A program made the position numbers and the translations under genes. A stretch of DNA of 26,653 nucleotides, from the NCBI GenBank assembly GCA_035651595.1, contig DASRFJ010000015.1:1-26653 (forward strand), given 5' to 3'. Source of the DNA: JAFARZ01 sp035651595. Lineage in GTDB: Bacteria > Actinomycetota > Actinomycetes > Streptosporangiales > Streptosporangiaceae. The notes under the pieces were generated by a model that saw only the letters and a program-made list of their open reading frames with translations, did not search any database and had not been told where the DNA came from. This document shows, one piece after another, positions 9,063 through 15,899 of the stretch. Within the stretch, counting starts at the first letter, position 1; every line of letters begins with the position of its first letter.

Positions 9063-9533
9063 CTACAGGGTGAACCAGTTCGTCACCACGTCGACGCCGT
9101 CTTCGGTCCGGCAGCGCAGCCGGAACGAGCCGTCGGGTACCGGCTGAATATAGAAACAGCCGATCTCGTCGATCGAGACGGTGGCGGTCTCGCCGCTCTT
9201 GGTCTCCTGCTCCAGGGTCCCCTGCCGCGGCGGGACTATCTGCCCGATCAGGGAGTCCGCGGTGACCTCAAGCTCGATGGCCAGCCGCGCCGACGTGAAC
9301 GTGAGCGCGCGGATGGACGCCGGTTCCGACCGCGTGCTGACTGCCCGCAGGGTGGCTTCCAGGTCACGGTCGTCACTGGAGTCATACGTCAGCCGCGCGA
9401 GCTGGGCGTCGATATCGAGCCAGGCATAGGAATTCCGGGCGGTCTGCGTGAACCACGGCGGAACGGCCAGCCGTGCCCGCACCGATTCGCGCAGTGCCGC
9501 CAGCAGCTGCTCGTCATCCCAGTCGTTACGCAC
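9063..9533 (-). CDS. Small uncharacterised protein coupled to sigma factor
   Basis: The 156-residue protein starts at GTG 9533, which overlaps the sigma-factor stop by 8 nt (GTGCGTAA). This points to translational coupling and 1:1 synthesis. The N-terminal ~45 residues are helical (DEQLLAALRESVRARL) and lead to a distinctive ARNSYAWLDIDAQLARLTYD stretch. The C-terminal ~90 residues alternate hydrophobic residues like a beta-sandwich, with GQIVPP, a DEIGCFYIQPVPDG turn and a final VVTNWFTL. No signal peptide, membrane helix or catalytic motif is seen. Similar small proteins appear, from memory, beside actinobacterial sigma/CHAT genes. Possible roles are anti-sigma factor, sigma partner or protease substrate; the sequence does not decide. 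It converges on the CHAT gene with 16 nt between stops. Confidence 0.82.
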   Translation of the reverse strand: MRNDWDDEQLLAALRESVRARLAVPPWFTQTARNSYAWLDIDAQLARLTYDSSDDRDLEATLRAVSTRSEPASIRALTFTSARLAIELEVTADSLIGQIVPPRQGTLEQETKSGETATVSIDEIGCFYIQPVPDGSFRLRCRTEDGVDVVTNWFTL

Positions 9534-10131
9534 GTTTCTCGCCTCCCGTGCTGTTGACTCGCATCTCATCGGCGCTGAACCCCGCGAGCGCGGCGGTGCG
9601 GCGCAGACGTTCCAGGCAGCGGGCCCGCTGGGGACCGATGCTCCCGATCGGGATCTGCAGCGTGGCGCTGATCTCGGCATACGAGCGGGGTGGATCGCTG
9701 ATCAGCATCGTCAGCAGTTGCTGGCAGCGGGGCGGAATCTCACGGAGTGCTTGGCGCAGCGCCGCGTTCCGCTCGGCCGCCAGGATCTCCTGCTCGATCA
9801 CCGTGCCATCCACGATGAGCAGCGCGTCGTCCAGCTTCGCTCCCGCGCCCTCGGTCTTGCGCGCCGCGGTCAGCGCGCGCTGGCATTCCCGGTGCGTGGT
9901 CGTCACCAGCCAGCCGGGCAGGGCGGCCGGCTCGCGGAGCTTCCCGAGATGCTCGACCAGCAGCAGCCACACGGTCTGCCCGACATCCTCGATGTCAGGG
10001 TCGTTCAGCCGGTAGCGCGTACAGATTGCCCAGACCAGCGGTGCGTAACGTTCGACGAGGTCGTTCCAGGCGCTCTGATCGCTGTTCACCGCCCGCTCGA
10101 CCAGTGCGATGACGGACGGATCGTCACGCAT
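9526..10131 (-). CDS. ECF-like RNA polymerase sigma factor
   Basis: The 201-residue protein has sigma region 2 (about residues 18-85). This includes ERYAPLVWAICTRYRL, the DIEDVGQTVWLLLVEHL stretch that contacts the -10 and core, and WLVTTTHRECQRAL. Region 4 (about 130-185) carries LREIPPRCQQLLTML and SYAEISATLQIPIGSIGPQRARCLERLRR, a helix-turn-helix for the -35. Region 3 is absent, as in the ECF group. No anti-sigma factor of the membrane-bound zinc type lies nearby; instead the small protein 9063-9533 is coupled to it. The ATG at 10131 has only a weak GAGG; a better Shine-Dalgarno serves an overlapping upstream mini-ORF. The target promoters are unknown. Confidence 0.9.
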   Translation of the reverse strand: MRDDPSVIALVERAVNSDQSAWNDLVERYAPLVWAICTRYRLNDPDIEDVGQTVWLLLVEHLGKLREPAALPGWLVTTTHRECQRALTAARKTEGAGAKLDDALLIVDGTVIEQEILAAERNAALRQALREIPPRCQQLLTMLISDPPRSYAEISATLQIPIGSIGPQRARCLERLRRTAALAGFSADEMRVNSTGGEKRA

Positions 10132-10153
10132 GACCGGCCTCGGCTACCGTCAT
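10124..10153 (-). CDS. Nine-codon upstream ORF overlapping the sigma-factor start
   Basis: ATG at 10153 opens a 9-residue frame (MTVAEAGHA) whose TGA (10126-10124) lies just inside the sigma gene, in another frame. It has a near-perfect Shine-Dalgarno, AGGAGG (10162-10167), 8 nt upstream. A ribosome finishing this peptide would terminate 5-7 nt past the sigma ATG and could re-initiate there, which suggests translational coupling. It could be a chance ATG under a ribosome site that really serves the sigma ATG, although that spacing would be 30 nt. Confidence 0.5.
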   Translation of the reverse strand: MTVAEAGHA

Positions 10154-10161
10154 GTCCCGCG

Positions 10162-10167
10162 CCTCCT
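10162..10167 (-). promoter_or_regulatory. Strong Shine-Dalgarno AGGAGG
   Basis: Perfect anti-16S complement, 8 nt before the mini-ORF ATG (10153) and 30 nt before the sigma ATG. It decides that translation initiation starts at the upstream ORF. Confidence 0.6.
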
Positions 10168-10223
10168 GGTGACGAGGTTCCGTTACTGGCCCTTAACAAA
10201 TCGGAGGGGTGCTCGCTGTTTCT

Positions 10224-10247
10224 GATACGTCACATCCAAAACGTATT
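10224..10247. promoter_or_regulatory. Small inverted repeat upstream of sigma gene
   Basis: ATACGT (10225-10230) and ACGTAT (10241-10246) form a 6-bp inverted repeat with a 10-bp gap in an A/T-richer patch about 100 bp upstream of the sigma ATG. It may be an operator near the sigma promoter. The arms are short, so confidence is low. Confidence 0.3.
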
Positions 10248-10272
10248 ACTCGCGGCATTTGCGTACTCCGTC

Positions 10273-10311
10273 CCATGGGAGCCCCGTGACAGGGGTACGG
10301 GGCTCCCATGG
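10273..10311 (-). terminator. Perfect 15-bp stem hairpin, outer of a tandem pair
   Basis: CCATGGGAGCCCCGT (10273-10287) pairs exactly with 10297-10311 around a 9-nt loop. It lies 37 nt past the stop of the secreted-protein gene on the minus strand. There is no T-run, as is common for actinobacterial terminators. It also insulates the sigma-factor promoter from read-through. Confidence 0.75.
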
Positions 10312-10341
10312 CGGGCTTGCGCGCCAGCGCGCAAGCCCGCC
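10310..10341 (-). terminator. Perfect 15-bp stem hairpin, inner of a tandem pair
   Basis: GGCGGGCTTGCGCGC (10310-10324) pairs exactly with 10327-10341. The closing pairs probably open to make a tetraloop. It begins 6 nt after the TGA of the secreted-protein gene and touches the next hairpin by 2 nt. Confidence 0.75.
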
Positions 10342-10347
10342 ATCGGC

Positions 10348-12081
10348 TCACCCGGTCAGGTGCGCCTCGAACGGCTGCGGCAGGCCGAGTCGGCCGTCGC
10401 TCCACGCGACGTACAGCGTGCTGCCCACATAGGGGGCCGTGCCGGTGGCCACCAGCACGTTGTCGGTGTAATCGCCGAAGTTCGGCGTGATGTCGGACGA
10501 GTCATTGTCCCAGTCCGACGTCGCGGTCGTGATCGTCGTGGCCGAGGCCGGCGTGGCGGTAGCGCGCGGCTTGACGCCGATCACCGCCGTCACCGACGTG
10601 ACGGCCGAGTTCGCGTCCGTCCGCGAATACCAGGACACGTCGAGGTTGCCCGCGGCATCGGCGACCCGCAGGGCCGGCAGGAAGTTCGACACGTCCGCTG
10701 CCGGGTTGAGCACCACCGGAGCGCTCTGCACCGGTGCCAGCGAGCCGAGCGCGAAGCTCTGCAGCATGATGTCACCGAGCGGGTGATCGCGGGTGTCGTT
10801 CCACACCATGCTGACCGTGCCGGCCTTGCCGCTCACCGCTACCCGCGGGAAATCGCTGGCCGGGAAGCGGTTGTACCCGGGGATGAACGCGCCGGACAGG
10901 GAAACCACCGGTACCGCCAGCCGGGCGGCCGGGCCGGTGCACGAGGCGTGAGCCGTCAGCGTGAGGCAGCTTTGCGGTACCCGCACCAGCACGTCGCTGG
11001 TCGCCGCGTTGGCACACGGCGCGAGGTTGGTCAGGTTCGTACCCCAGTTGAATTCATAACCGGCATAGACGTCACCGGTAGCGGTGCTGACCGCCGGGTA
11101 GGAGCCCTCGTACTCACAGCCGTTCGGGTCTTGCTGCTGGATGATCAGGTACGGCGCGTTGCCGGTGCCGTTGTTCTCGCAGACCGGCGCCGCGGGGGTG
11201 CCGCCGGCCGGTCCGGCGCCGCCCGCCGGGTTGCCCAGGTCGCACGCGGCAAGCTCGACCTGCGATCCCGCACTCGTGGCGTTGAACTCGGAAAACGTCG
11301 AGTAGAGGCGGCCGCGTGCCGGGTCGATGGTGAAGAAATCCTTGTCGAGGAAATTGCACACCTGACCGATGCCGTCAATCACCTGGCAGGCGCTGCTGCT
11401 GGCGAGCGTGATCGGCTGCCCGCAGCTCAGCGTCGCGCTGGCCCCGGACCCGGTCACCGCGCACGCGTCCATCGCGATGAACGAGCCGCCCAGGCCGGTC
11501 GGTGAGTCGAACAGGCTGGAGATGTAGAAGTAGCTTTTCCCGCCGACCGTGTAGGCGGCCACGCTCGGGTCGCCTTCGTAGACGTTGTCCGCGCAGTCCG
11601 AGTTGGGCAAGCCGCCCAGATCGGTGAACGACTTGCCGCCGTTGACGGAGAACCCGAGCCCGGTGCCCTCCTCCTTGGCCGACGGCGACGGGCACGCGGA
11701 GAAGAATGACGTGGCGTCGTTCCACGCCTCGACCACGTACTGGCCGGTCGCGGCCACCGATGTTTCTGACTGCCCGTACGCGCGGACGCCGCTCGGTGAC
11801 ACGTCCTCGGCCAGGTTCGCCGCGTCGACGTTCGACGACGCCGGCGGTGCGGCCAGCCGCACCGCGGCCGCCCCGTTGCGCTGTATCCCGAAGCAGAATC
11901 CCTGGGCGCCGGCGCTTGCCTGGTACTTGACGCCGAGGTTCTTGCAGAACGGGTTACCCGCGGCGCTCCCGGTAACCCGTCCCGTCACGGCGGCGGCGCT
12001 GCCGGTGGTCAGCGCCGCTGTCATCCCCGAGACGAGGAGGGATGCTGACACCATCAGACTGACGGAGAATCTCCGACCCAC
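10348..12081 (-). CDS. Secreted Asp-box/BNR-like beta-propeller-type protein, function unknown
   Basis: The protein has 577 residues from GTG 12081, chosen because GGAAGGGGG lies 7 nt upstream and a signal peptide begins there (GRRFSVSLMVSASLLVSGM, then small residues to about residue 33). A longer frame to 12135 lacks this logic. The mature part is rich in Gly/Ala/Ser/Thr/Asp and contains Asp-box-like turns: SVNGGKSFTDLGG near residue 145 and VWNDTRDH near residue 425. Repeated VYAGYEF / LYVAWSDGR strands suggest a sialidase-like propeller without recognisable sialidase catalytic residues. It has many cysteines (for example FCKNLG, FCFG, NSDCADN), presumably disulfide-bonded outside the cell. 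It may bind or modify extracellular polymer. It is transcribed alone, bounded by hairpins on both sides. Confidence 0.85.
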   Translation of the reverse strand: MGRRFSVSLMVSASLLVSGMTAALTTGSAAAVTGRVTGSAAGNPFCKNLGVKYQASAGAQGFCFGIQRNGAAAVRLAAPPASSNVDAANLAEDVSPSGVRAYGQSETSVAATGQYVVEAWNDATSFFSACPSPSAKEEGTGLGFSVNGGKSFTDLGGLPNSDCADNVYEGDPSVAAYTVGGKSYFYISSLFDSPTGLGGSFIAMDACAVTGSGASATLSCGQPITLASSSACQVIDGIGQVCNFLDKDFFTIDPARGRLYSTFSEFNATSAGSQVELAACDLGNPAGGAGPAGGTPAAPVCENNGTGNAPYLIIQQQDPNGCEYEGSYPAVSTATGDVYAGYEFNWGTNLTNLAPCANAATSDVLVRVPQSCLTLTAHASCTGPAARLAVPVVSLSGAFIPGYNRFPASDFPRVAVSGKAGTVSMVWNDTRDHPLGDIMLQSFALGSLAPVQSAPVVLNPAADVSNFLPALRVADAAGNLDVSWYSRTDANSAVTSVTAVIGVKPRATATPASATTITTATSDWDNDSSDITPNFGDYTDNVLVATGTAPYVGSTLYVAWSDGRLGLPQPFEAHLTG

Positions 12082-12164
12082 GAATGGGCCCCCTTCCAGT
12101 GGGTGCGGGCCCGGCCGGTGCCGGGCCCTCAGCATTCCCCGCTCCCACTGAGAAGACGCCCTGA

Positions 12165-12184
12165 ATGGGCAATACGTTGCCCAT
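12165..12184. promoter_or_regulatory. 20-bp palindromic operator
   Basis: ATGGGCAA (12165-12172) and TTGCCCAT (12177-12184) are perfect inverted arms around TACG. The site lies ~85 bp upstream of the secreted-protein start, where a promoter is expected, so a dimeric repressor site is likely. No regulator gene for it is adjacent. Confidence 0.6.
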
Positions 12185-12202
12185 ATGTGCGCGTAACGAC
12201 AA
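12174..12202 (-). promoter_or_regulatory. Possible promoter of the secreted-protein gene
   Basis: On the minus strand TTGTCG (12202-12197) is followed after 17 nt by CAACGT (12179-12174). These are weak -35/-10 matches at good spacing. The -10 falls inside the palindromic operator, which would fit repression by occlusion. Confidence 0.3.
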
Positions 12203-12246
12203 ACCGGATCCAGGAGCGCACCGGCAATCCCGTCAACAACGTGGAC

Positions 12247-12310
12247 GATTTCCCCTTTGTGTGGGATCGACCCTCGTAAACAGGGGTTCCGTTACCACGA
12301 AGGGGAAATC
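12247..12310 (-). terminator. Long stem-loop downstream of response regulator
   Basis: 15 bp (12247-12261 with 12296-12310, including one G-U) pair around a 34-nt loop that can itself fold (CCCT 12271-12274 with AGGG 12282-12285). It starts ~37 nt after the stop of the second response regulator and probably ends the eight-gene minus-strand run. Confidence 0.65.
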
Positions 12311-12346
12311 CGCCACATTAATCGACCGCGAGCGGCTTGCGGAACG

Positions 12347-13003
12347 TCATCGGTCGCGGGTGACCAGGTTGTGGTCGAAGGCGAAGACCACGGCGGCGGC
12401 GCGGTCGCGGAGCTGGAGCTTGGTGAAGACGTGGTTGATGTGCGTCTTGACCGTGCCCTCGCTGACGAAGAGTTCCGCGGCGATCTCGGCGTTGGTCTTG
12501 CCTTCGCCGATCAGGATCAGCACCTCGCGTTCGCGGGCGGTGAGCGAGTCGAGCGCCGGGCTGGCGGCCGCGGGCGGCGCGGGGGCGGCGCGGTAGGCGG
12601 CCAGCACGCGCGCAGTGACCGCGGGGTCGAGCCAGGCACCGCTTTCGGCGACTGTGCGCACCGCGCGCTGCAGGTCTTCGGCGGGGGCGCCCTTGAGCAC
12701 GAACCCCGCGGCGCCCGCCCGGAGCATGCCGGCCAGCACCTCATCGTCGTCGAACGTGGTGAGCGCCAGCACCGGCGGCGCGTCGGCCTGGGTGCGCAGC
12801 TGGCGGGTCGCCGCCACCCCGTCGACAAGCGGCATCCGAACGTCCATCAGTACCACGTCCGGGCGCAGCTCACCGACCGCGGCGAGGACGGCGCCGCCAT
12901 CCGGGCACTCGCCCGCGATCTCGAAGCCGAACCGCGAGCGCAGGATGCCGCGCAGCCCGGCCCGGACCAGCTCCTGGTCGTCGACGATCAGCACCCGGAT
13001 CAC
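12347..13003 (-). CDS. NarL/FixJ-family response regulator (second pair)
   Basis: The 218-residue protein has a receiver domain (1-~115) with DD at 8-9, a phospho-acceptor Asp in PDVVLMDVRMP near residue 54, TT near 82-83 and Lys in GFVLKGA near 104. An Ala/Pro linker follows. A LuxR-type helix-turn-helix (about 150-215) shows LTAREREVLILIGEGKTNAEIAAELFVSEGTVKTHINHVFTKL. It starts at GTG 13003, sharing GTGA with the stop of the kinase upstream, so the two are made together. It is phosphorylated by the 13000-14181 kinase. The probable target is the ABC-2 operon promoter upstream. Confidence 0.95.
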   Translation of the reverse strand: MIRVLIVDDQELVRAGLRGILRSRFGFEIAGECPDGGAVLAAVGELRPDVVLMDVRMPLVDGVAATRQLRTQADAPPVLALTTFDDDEVLAGMLRAGAAGFVLKGAPAEDLQRAVRTVAESGAWLDPAVTARVLAAYRAAPAPPAAASPALDSLTAREREVLILIGEGKTNAEIAAELFVSEGTVKTHINHVFTKLQLRDRAAAVVFAFDHNLVTRDR

Positions 13004-14181
13004 GAACGGATCTCCGGGAGCGGGAACCGGGCGCGGACCAGCCAGCCGGCGCCGCTCGGGCCGGCCTCGCAGGTGCCGCCGACGGATTCCGCGCGTTCGC
13101 GCATGCTGAGCAGGCCGTGGCCCACGGCGCCGTCGGCGCCGGGCGCGCCGAGGCTGTCCACGGTGAGCGTCGCGGTGCCGGCGGCCACCGCCAGCCTGGC
13201 GGTGGCCGGCGCGCCCGCGCCGTGTTTGATCACGTTGGTCAGCGCCTCCTGGAGTATCCGGTACACCGCGAGGCCGATCGTGGCCGGCAGCCGGCCGGTG
13301 TCCCCGTCGGCGGAGAACGTGATCGAAGCCCCGGCGGCCCGGAACCGGGCAACCAGCTCCGGCAACCCAGACGCGTCGGGCAGCGGGGTAGTCCGCTGTG
13401 CGGCATCGGAAGGGTCACGCAGCATACCGACCACCTGGCGGACCTCGTCGAGGCTCTCCCGGCCCAGCCGCTCGGCCTCGGCCAGCGCCCGCGCCGCCTC
13501 GTCCGGGTCATGCTCGACCGCGAGCCGGGCGCTCATCACGTGCAGCAGCGAGACCGTCAGCGTGTGGGCGATGACGTCATGCAGGTCACGCGAGATGCGG
13601 TTGCGCTCTTCCACCCTGGCCTTGGCGGCCAGCCCGGCCTGGGCCGCGCGCAGCTGTGCGACCAGCTCGAGCTGGTGCCGGATCAGCAGCCCGCCGCAGA
13701 GCGTGAACGTGGTCCCGGCTATCCAGGCGCCCCAGCCGGGGTCTGGTTTGACCCAGATCCATTCGGCGGCGAACCAGGCGATGACGGGCGCCCAGTACAC
13801 CAGGCCGGCGCCGCGCCCGCCGACCAGGGCGCACCAGCCGGCCAGCAGGCAGATTGTGAAGCAGACCGGGTTGGCCGACCGGTTGCCGCTGATCACCGCG
13901 ATCCCGGCGGTGGCCAGCGCCGCATACCCGAGCAACGGCACCACCGGCCGGGCGAGAGCAGGCACGAGCCCGCCGGACGGCGCCGGAGCCCCGGTCGCGA
14001 GCAGCGCGGCGGCACCGGTCGCGACCACGGCGGCGAGCAACGTGACCGGCAGCGGGAGCTGATCTCCCTGGATCCGGCCCAGCCCGACGCCGAGCGCGGT
14101 GACCGCCGCGAATATGGCCACCGCCGCCACGGCGCCAGCCCGGGCCGGCAGGGGCCGGGCCGGGCTGGCGTCATCGGTCAT
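13000..14181 (-). CDS. Sensor histidine kinase, NarL-pair type (HisKA_3), second pair
   Basis: The 393-residue protein starts at ATG 14181; the frame runs on upstream only as antisense noise through the permease gene. About five to six membrane helices (residues ~15-165) with very short external loops form the sensor part. A coiled linker and the HisKA_3 H-box RISRDLHDVIAHTLTVSLLHV follow, with phospho-His201. The ATPase domain has the N-box LQEALTNVIKHG and a G-box GLLSMRERAESVGG. This is the intramembrane-sensing DesK-like layout. It begins 32 nt after the ABC-2 permease stop and overlaps its regulator by 4 nt, which ties it to that transporter. Confidence 0.94.
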   Translation of the reverse strand: MTDDASPARPLPARAGAVAAVAIFAAVTALGVGLGRIQGDQLPLPVTLLAAVVATGAAALLATGAPAPSGGLVPALARPVVPLLGYAALATAGIAVISGNRSANPVCFTICLLAGWCALVGGRGAGLVYWAPVIAWFAAEWIWVKPDPGWGAWIAGTTFTLCGGLLIRHQLELVAQLRAAQAGLAAKARVEERNRISRDLHDVIAHTLTVSLLHVMSARLAVEHDPDEAARALAEAERLGRESLDEVRQVVGMLRDPSDAAQRTTPLPDASGLPELVARFRAAGASITFSADGDTGRLPATIGLAVYRILQEALTNVIKHGAGAPATARLAVAAGTATLTVDSLGAPGADGAVGHGLLSMRERAESVGGTCEAGPSGAGWLVRARFPLPEIRS

Positions 14182-14213
14182 GAGGCGGATTCTACGAAAC
14201 GGCCGCTGGACCG

Positions 14214-14942
14214 TCACAGCACGGCGAGCCGTGCCGCCACGGCGCCGACCAGCGCGGTCACCGCGGCGAGCGCGAGCAGCGAACCGCCCGCGGTGCCGAT
14301 CCCCAGCCACGGCGAGCGCACCGCGTCGGTCAGCAGCGTCAGCGGCAGCGGCCTGGCGACCGCCCGCACCGCGGCGCCCATCACGTGCGGCGGCGGACCG
14401 CCGGAGCCGAGCAGGAACGAGGGGAAGAACAGCAGCAACCCGACCGCCTGCGCCGACCGCGCGGACGGCAGCACCGAACCGAGCAGCACGCCAAGCCCGA
14501 TGAAGCACACCGCACCGACGGCCAGCGACAGGCACACGCGCCATGCCGAGTGCATCGCGGGCAGCCCGTACACCGGCGCCGCCACCGCGAGCAGCAGTGC
14601 GGATGCCACGACCGTGGTGACGAGCCCGACAAACAACTCCGAGAGAGCAAACGACCAGCGCGGGAAGCCCGCGACCGCGAACCGGCGCAGCACGCCGCGC
14701 TCCCGGTACGAGGCCAGGTGCACCGGCACCATCACCAAGCCGATCGCGCCGATCACCACCGTCAGGTACGAGGCCACGTACCAGTGCGCCGGATCGGTGT
14801 ACTCGAACGCCCGGTCCGGCCTGGTGCCGAAGGCCCCGCCGATGATCAGCATGGTCACCACCGGGAACACGAACACGAACGTCAGCACCAGCGGGTCGCG
14901 CCGCATCAGCCTCAGCTCGGCGCGGATGAGCCGCCACGTCAT
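14214..14942 (-). CDS. ABC-2 type transporter permease
   Basis: The 242-residue protein starts at ATG 14942, sharing ATGA with the ATPase stop. MTWRLIRAELRLMRRDPLVL is a typical cytoplasmic elbow of ABC-2 permeases. About six membrane helices follow (for example VLTFVFVFPVVTMLIIGGAF, LFVGLVTTVVASALLLAVAA and a Gly-rich hexa-helix with FFPSFLLGSGGPPPHVMG). That last Pro/Gly stretch matches the ABC-2 signature between helices 5 and 6. It forms an exporter with the 14939-15844 ATPase. The substrate is unknown; drug or lipid-like molecules are usual for DrrAB-like pairs. Confidence 0.93.
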   Translation of the reverse strand: MTWRLIRAELRLMRRDPLVLTFVFVFPVVTMLIIGGAFGTRPDRAFEYTDPAHWYVASYLTVVIGAIGLVMVPVHLASYRERGVLRRFAVAGFPRWSFALSELFVGLVTTVVASALLLAVAAPVYGLPAMHSAWRVCLSLAVGAVCFIGLGVLLGSVLPSARSAQAVGLLLFFPSFLLGSGGPPPHVMGAAVRAVARPLPLTLLTDAVRSPWLGIGTAGGSLLALAAVTALVGAVAARLAVL

Positions 14943-15844
14943 GATTCTCCTCCGATCAGCTCGATCGTCGCGTCCTCCAGCGACGGCACCTGGACGGACA
15001 TGTCGCCAGGCACGCACTCCCAGCGGACCAGCACCGCCCCGACGTGCGCGACGATCCGCCGGTCGCCGCGCACGGTGACCCGCGATCCGTCCCGCTCCAC
15101 CGAGCACACGCCGTCAAGCCGGCGCACCTGGTCCAGCAGCCCCGCGGGCGGGTCCGGCGCGCTGAACCGGATCACGGCCCCGCCGGCATGCCGGCGCACC
15201 AGGTCCGCCGGCGCTCCCGCGTCCAGCACCCGTCCGTCGCGCAGCACGACAACCCGGTCGCACAGCGCCTCGGCCTCGTCCACCTCGTGCGTCACGAGCA
15301 GCACCGTGGTGCCGCCCTCGTGCAACTGCCGGACCGCGGCCCACACACCCCGGCGCGCGGCCGGGTCCAGGCCGGTGGTCAGCTCGTCCAGGATCACCAG
15401 CCGCGGCTTGTTCAGCAGCGCCAGCACGAGGAACAGCCGCTGGCGCTCGCCCCCGCTGAGCGTCGCGAATGCCGAGCGCCGGCGCGAACCGAGCCCGAAC
15501 TGATCCAGCAACGACGCGCCGTCGGCACCGTGGGCGGTGCCGAACAGCGACACCGCCTCCGCCACCCGCAGCCGGTCTGGCAGCCCCGACTCCTGGAGCT
15601 GGCTGCCCACGTGCGGGCGCAGCCGGGCTGCCTGGGTGACCGGGTCGAAACCCAGCACCCGCAGCGTGCCCGCGTCCGGCCTGCGCAGCCCCTGGACGCA
15701 CTCCACCGTCGTCGTCTTGCCGGCGCCGTTGGCGCCGATCAGGCCGACCATCTCACCGGCGGGGACGTCGAGGTCCAGACCGTCCACCACCACCCTGTTT
15801 CCGTACGCCTTGCGCAGACCTCGCACGGTCACCACATCTTCCAT
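14939..15844 (-). CDS. ABC transporter ATP-binding protein (DrrA-like)
   Basis: The 301-residue protein has Walker A GANGAGKTTT near residue 36, Q-loop SQLQESGLP, signature LSGGERQRL, Walker B LVILDELTTGLDP and switch His in LLVTHEVDEAE. The Walker B has LDEL where LDEP is usual, but the catalytic Glu is intact; I recall this variant from other actinobacterial exporters. A C-terminal ~75 residues extends past the nucleotide-binding domain, as in DrrA. The start at ATG 15844 (MEDVVTVRGL) is preferred over ATG 15880, which lies inside a leader hairpin and adds a low-quality stretch. It shares ATGA with the permease. Confidence 0.94.
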   Translation of the reverse strand: MEDVVTVRGLRKAYGNRVVVDGLDLDVPAGEMVGLIGANGAGKTTTVECVQGLRRPDAGTLRVLGFDPVTQAARLRPHVGSQLQESGLPDRLRVAEAVSLFGTAHGADGASLLDQFGLGSRRRSAFATLSGGERQRLFLVLALLNKPRLVILDELTTGLDPAARRGVWAAVRQLHEGGTTVLLVTHEVDEAEALCDRVVVLRDGRVLDAGAPADLVRRHAGGAVIRFSAPDPPAGLLDQVRRLDGVCSVERDGSRVTVRGDRRIVAHVGAVLVRWECVPGDMSVQVPSLEDATIELIGGES

Positions 15845-15848
15845 GACC

Positions 15849-15883
15849 CCGATGCTGTCAGCGGGCGAAGCCGCCAGCATCGG
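15849..15883 (-). promoter_or_regulatory. Leader hairpin just before ABC ATPase start
   Basis: CCGATGCTG (15849-15857) pairs with CAGCATCGG (15875-15883): a 9-bp stem with a partly self-complementary 17-nt loop. It ends only 4 nt before the ATG at 15844 and contains the GGGG-like ribosome site on its 3' edge. It could modulate translation of the ABC-2 operon or be a weak terminator after the FtsX gene. Confidence 0.4.
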
Positions 15884-15899
15884 CCCGCGAATGGAACCG

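Noticed and set aside
5002..10131. A type III-E CRISPR locus, suggested by the TPR-CHAT and sigma factor
   Set aside because: There is no repeat-spacer array, no gRAMP/Cas7-11, no Cas1/Cas2 and no Csx30-like gene in the window; only the protease-sigma theme is shared.
10176..10181. GGAACC upstream of the sigma gene as an ECF-type -35 for autoregulation
   Set aside because: The expected -10 would fall in or after the ribosome site and mini-ORF, and no matching hexamer is present at 16-18 nt.
9448..11505. A 685-codon plus-strand frame opposite the sigma and secreted-protein genes
   Set aside because: It is low-complexity and Arg-rich, spans two real minus-strand genes and two terminator hairpins, and has no domain pattern.
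13000..14937. A longer form of the second kinase starting at 14937
   Set aside because: The extra 250 residues are read antisense-like through the ABC-2 permease gene in a different frame; ATG 14181 fits the membrane-helix start and the 32-nt gap.
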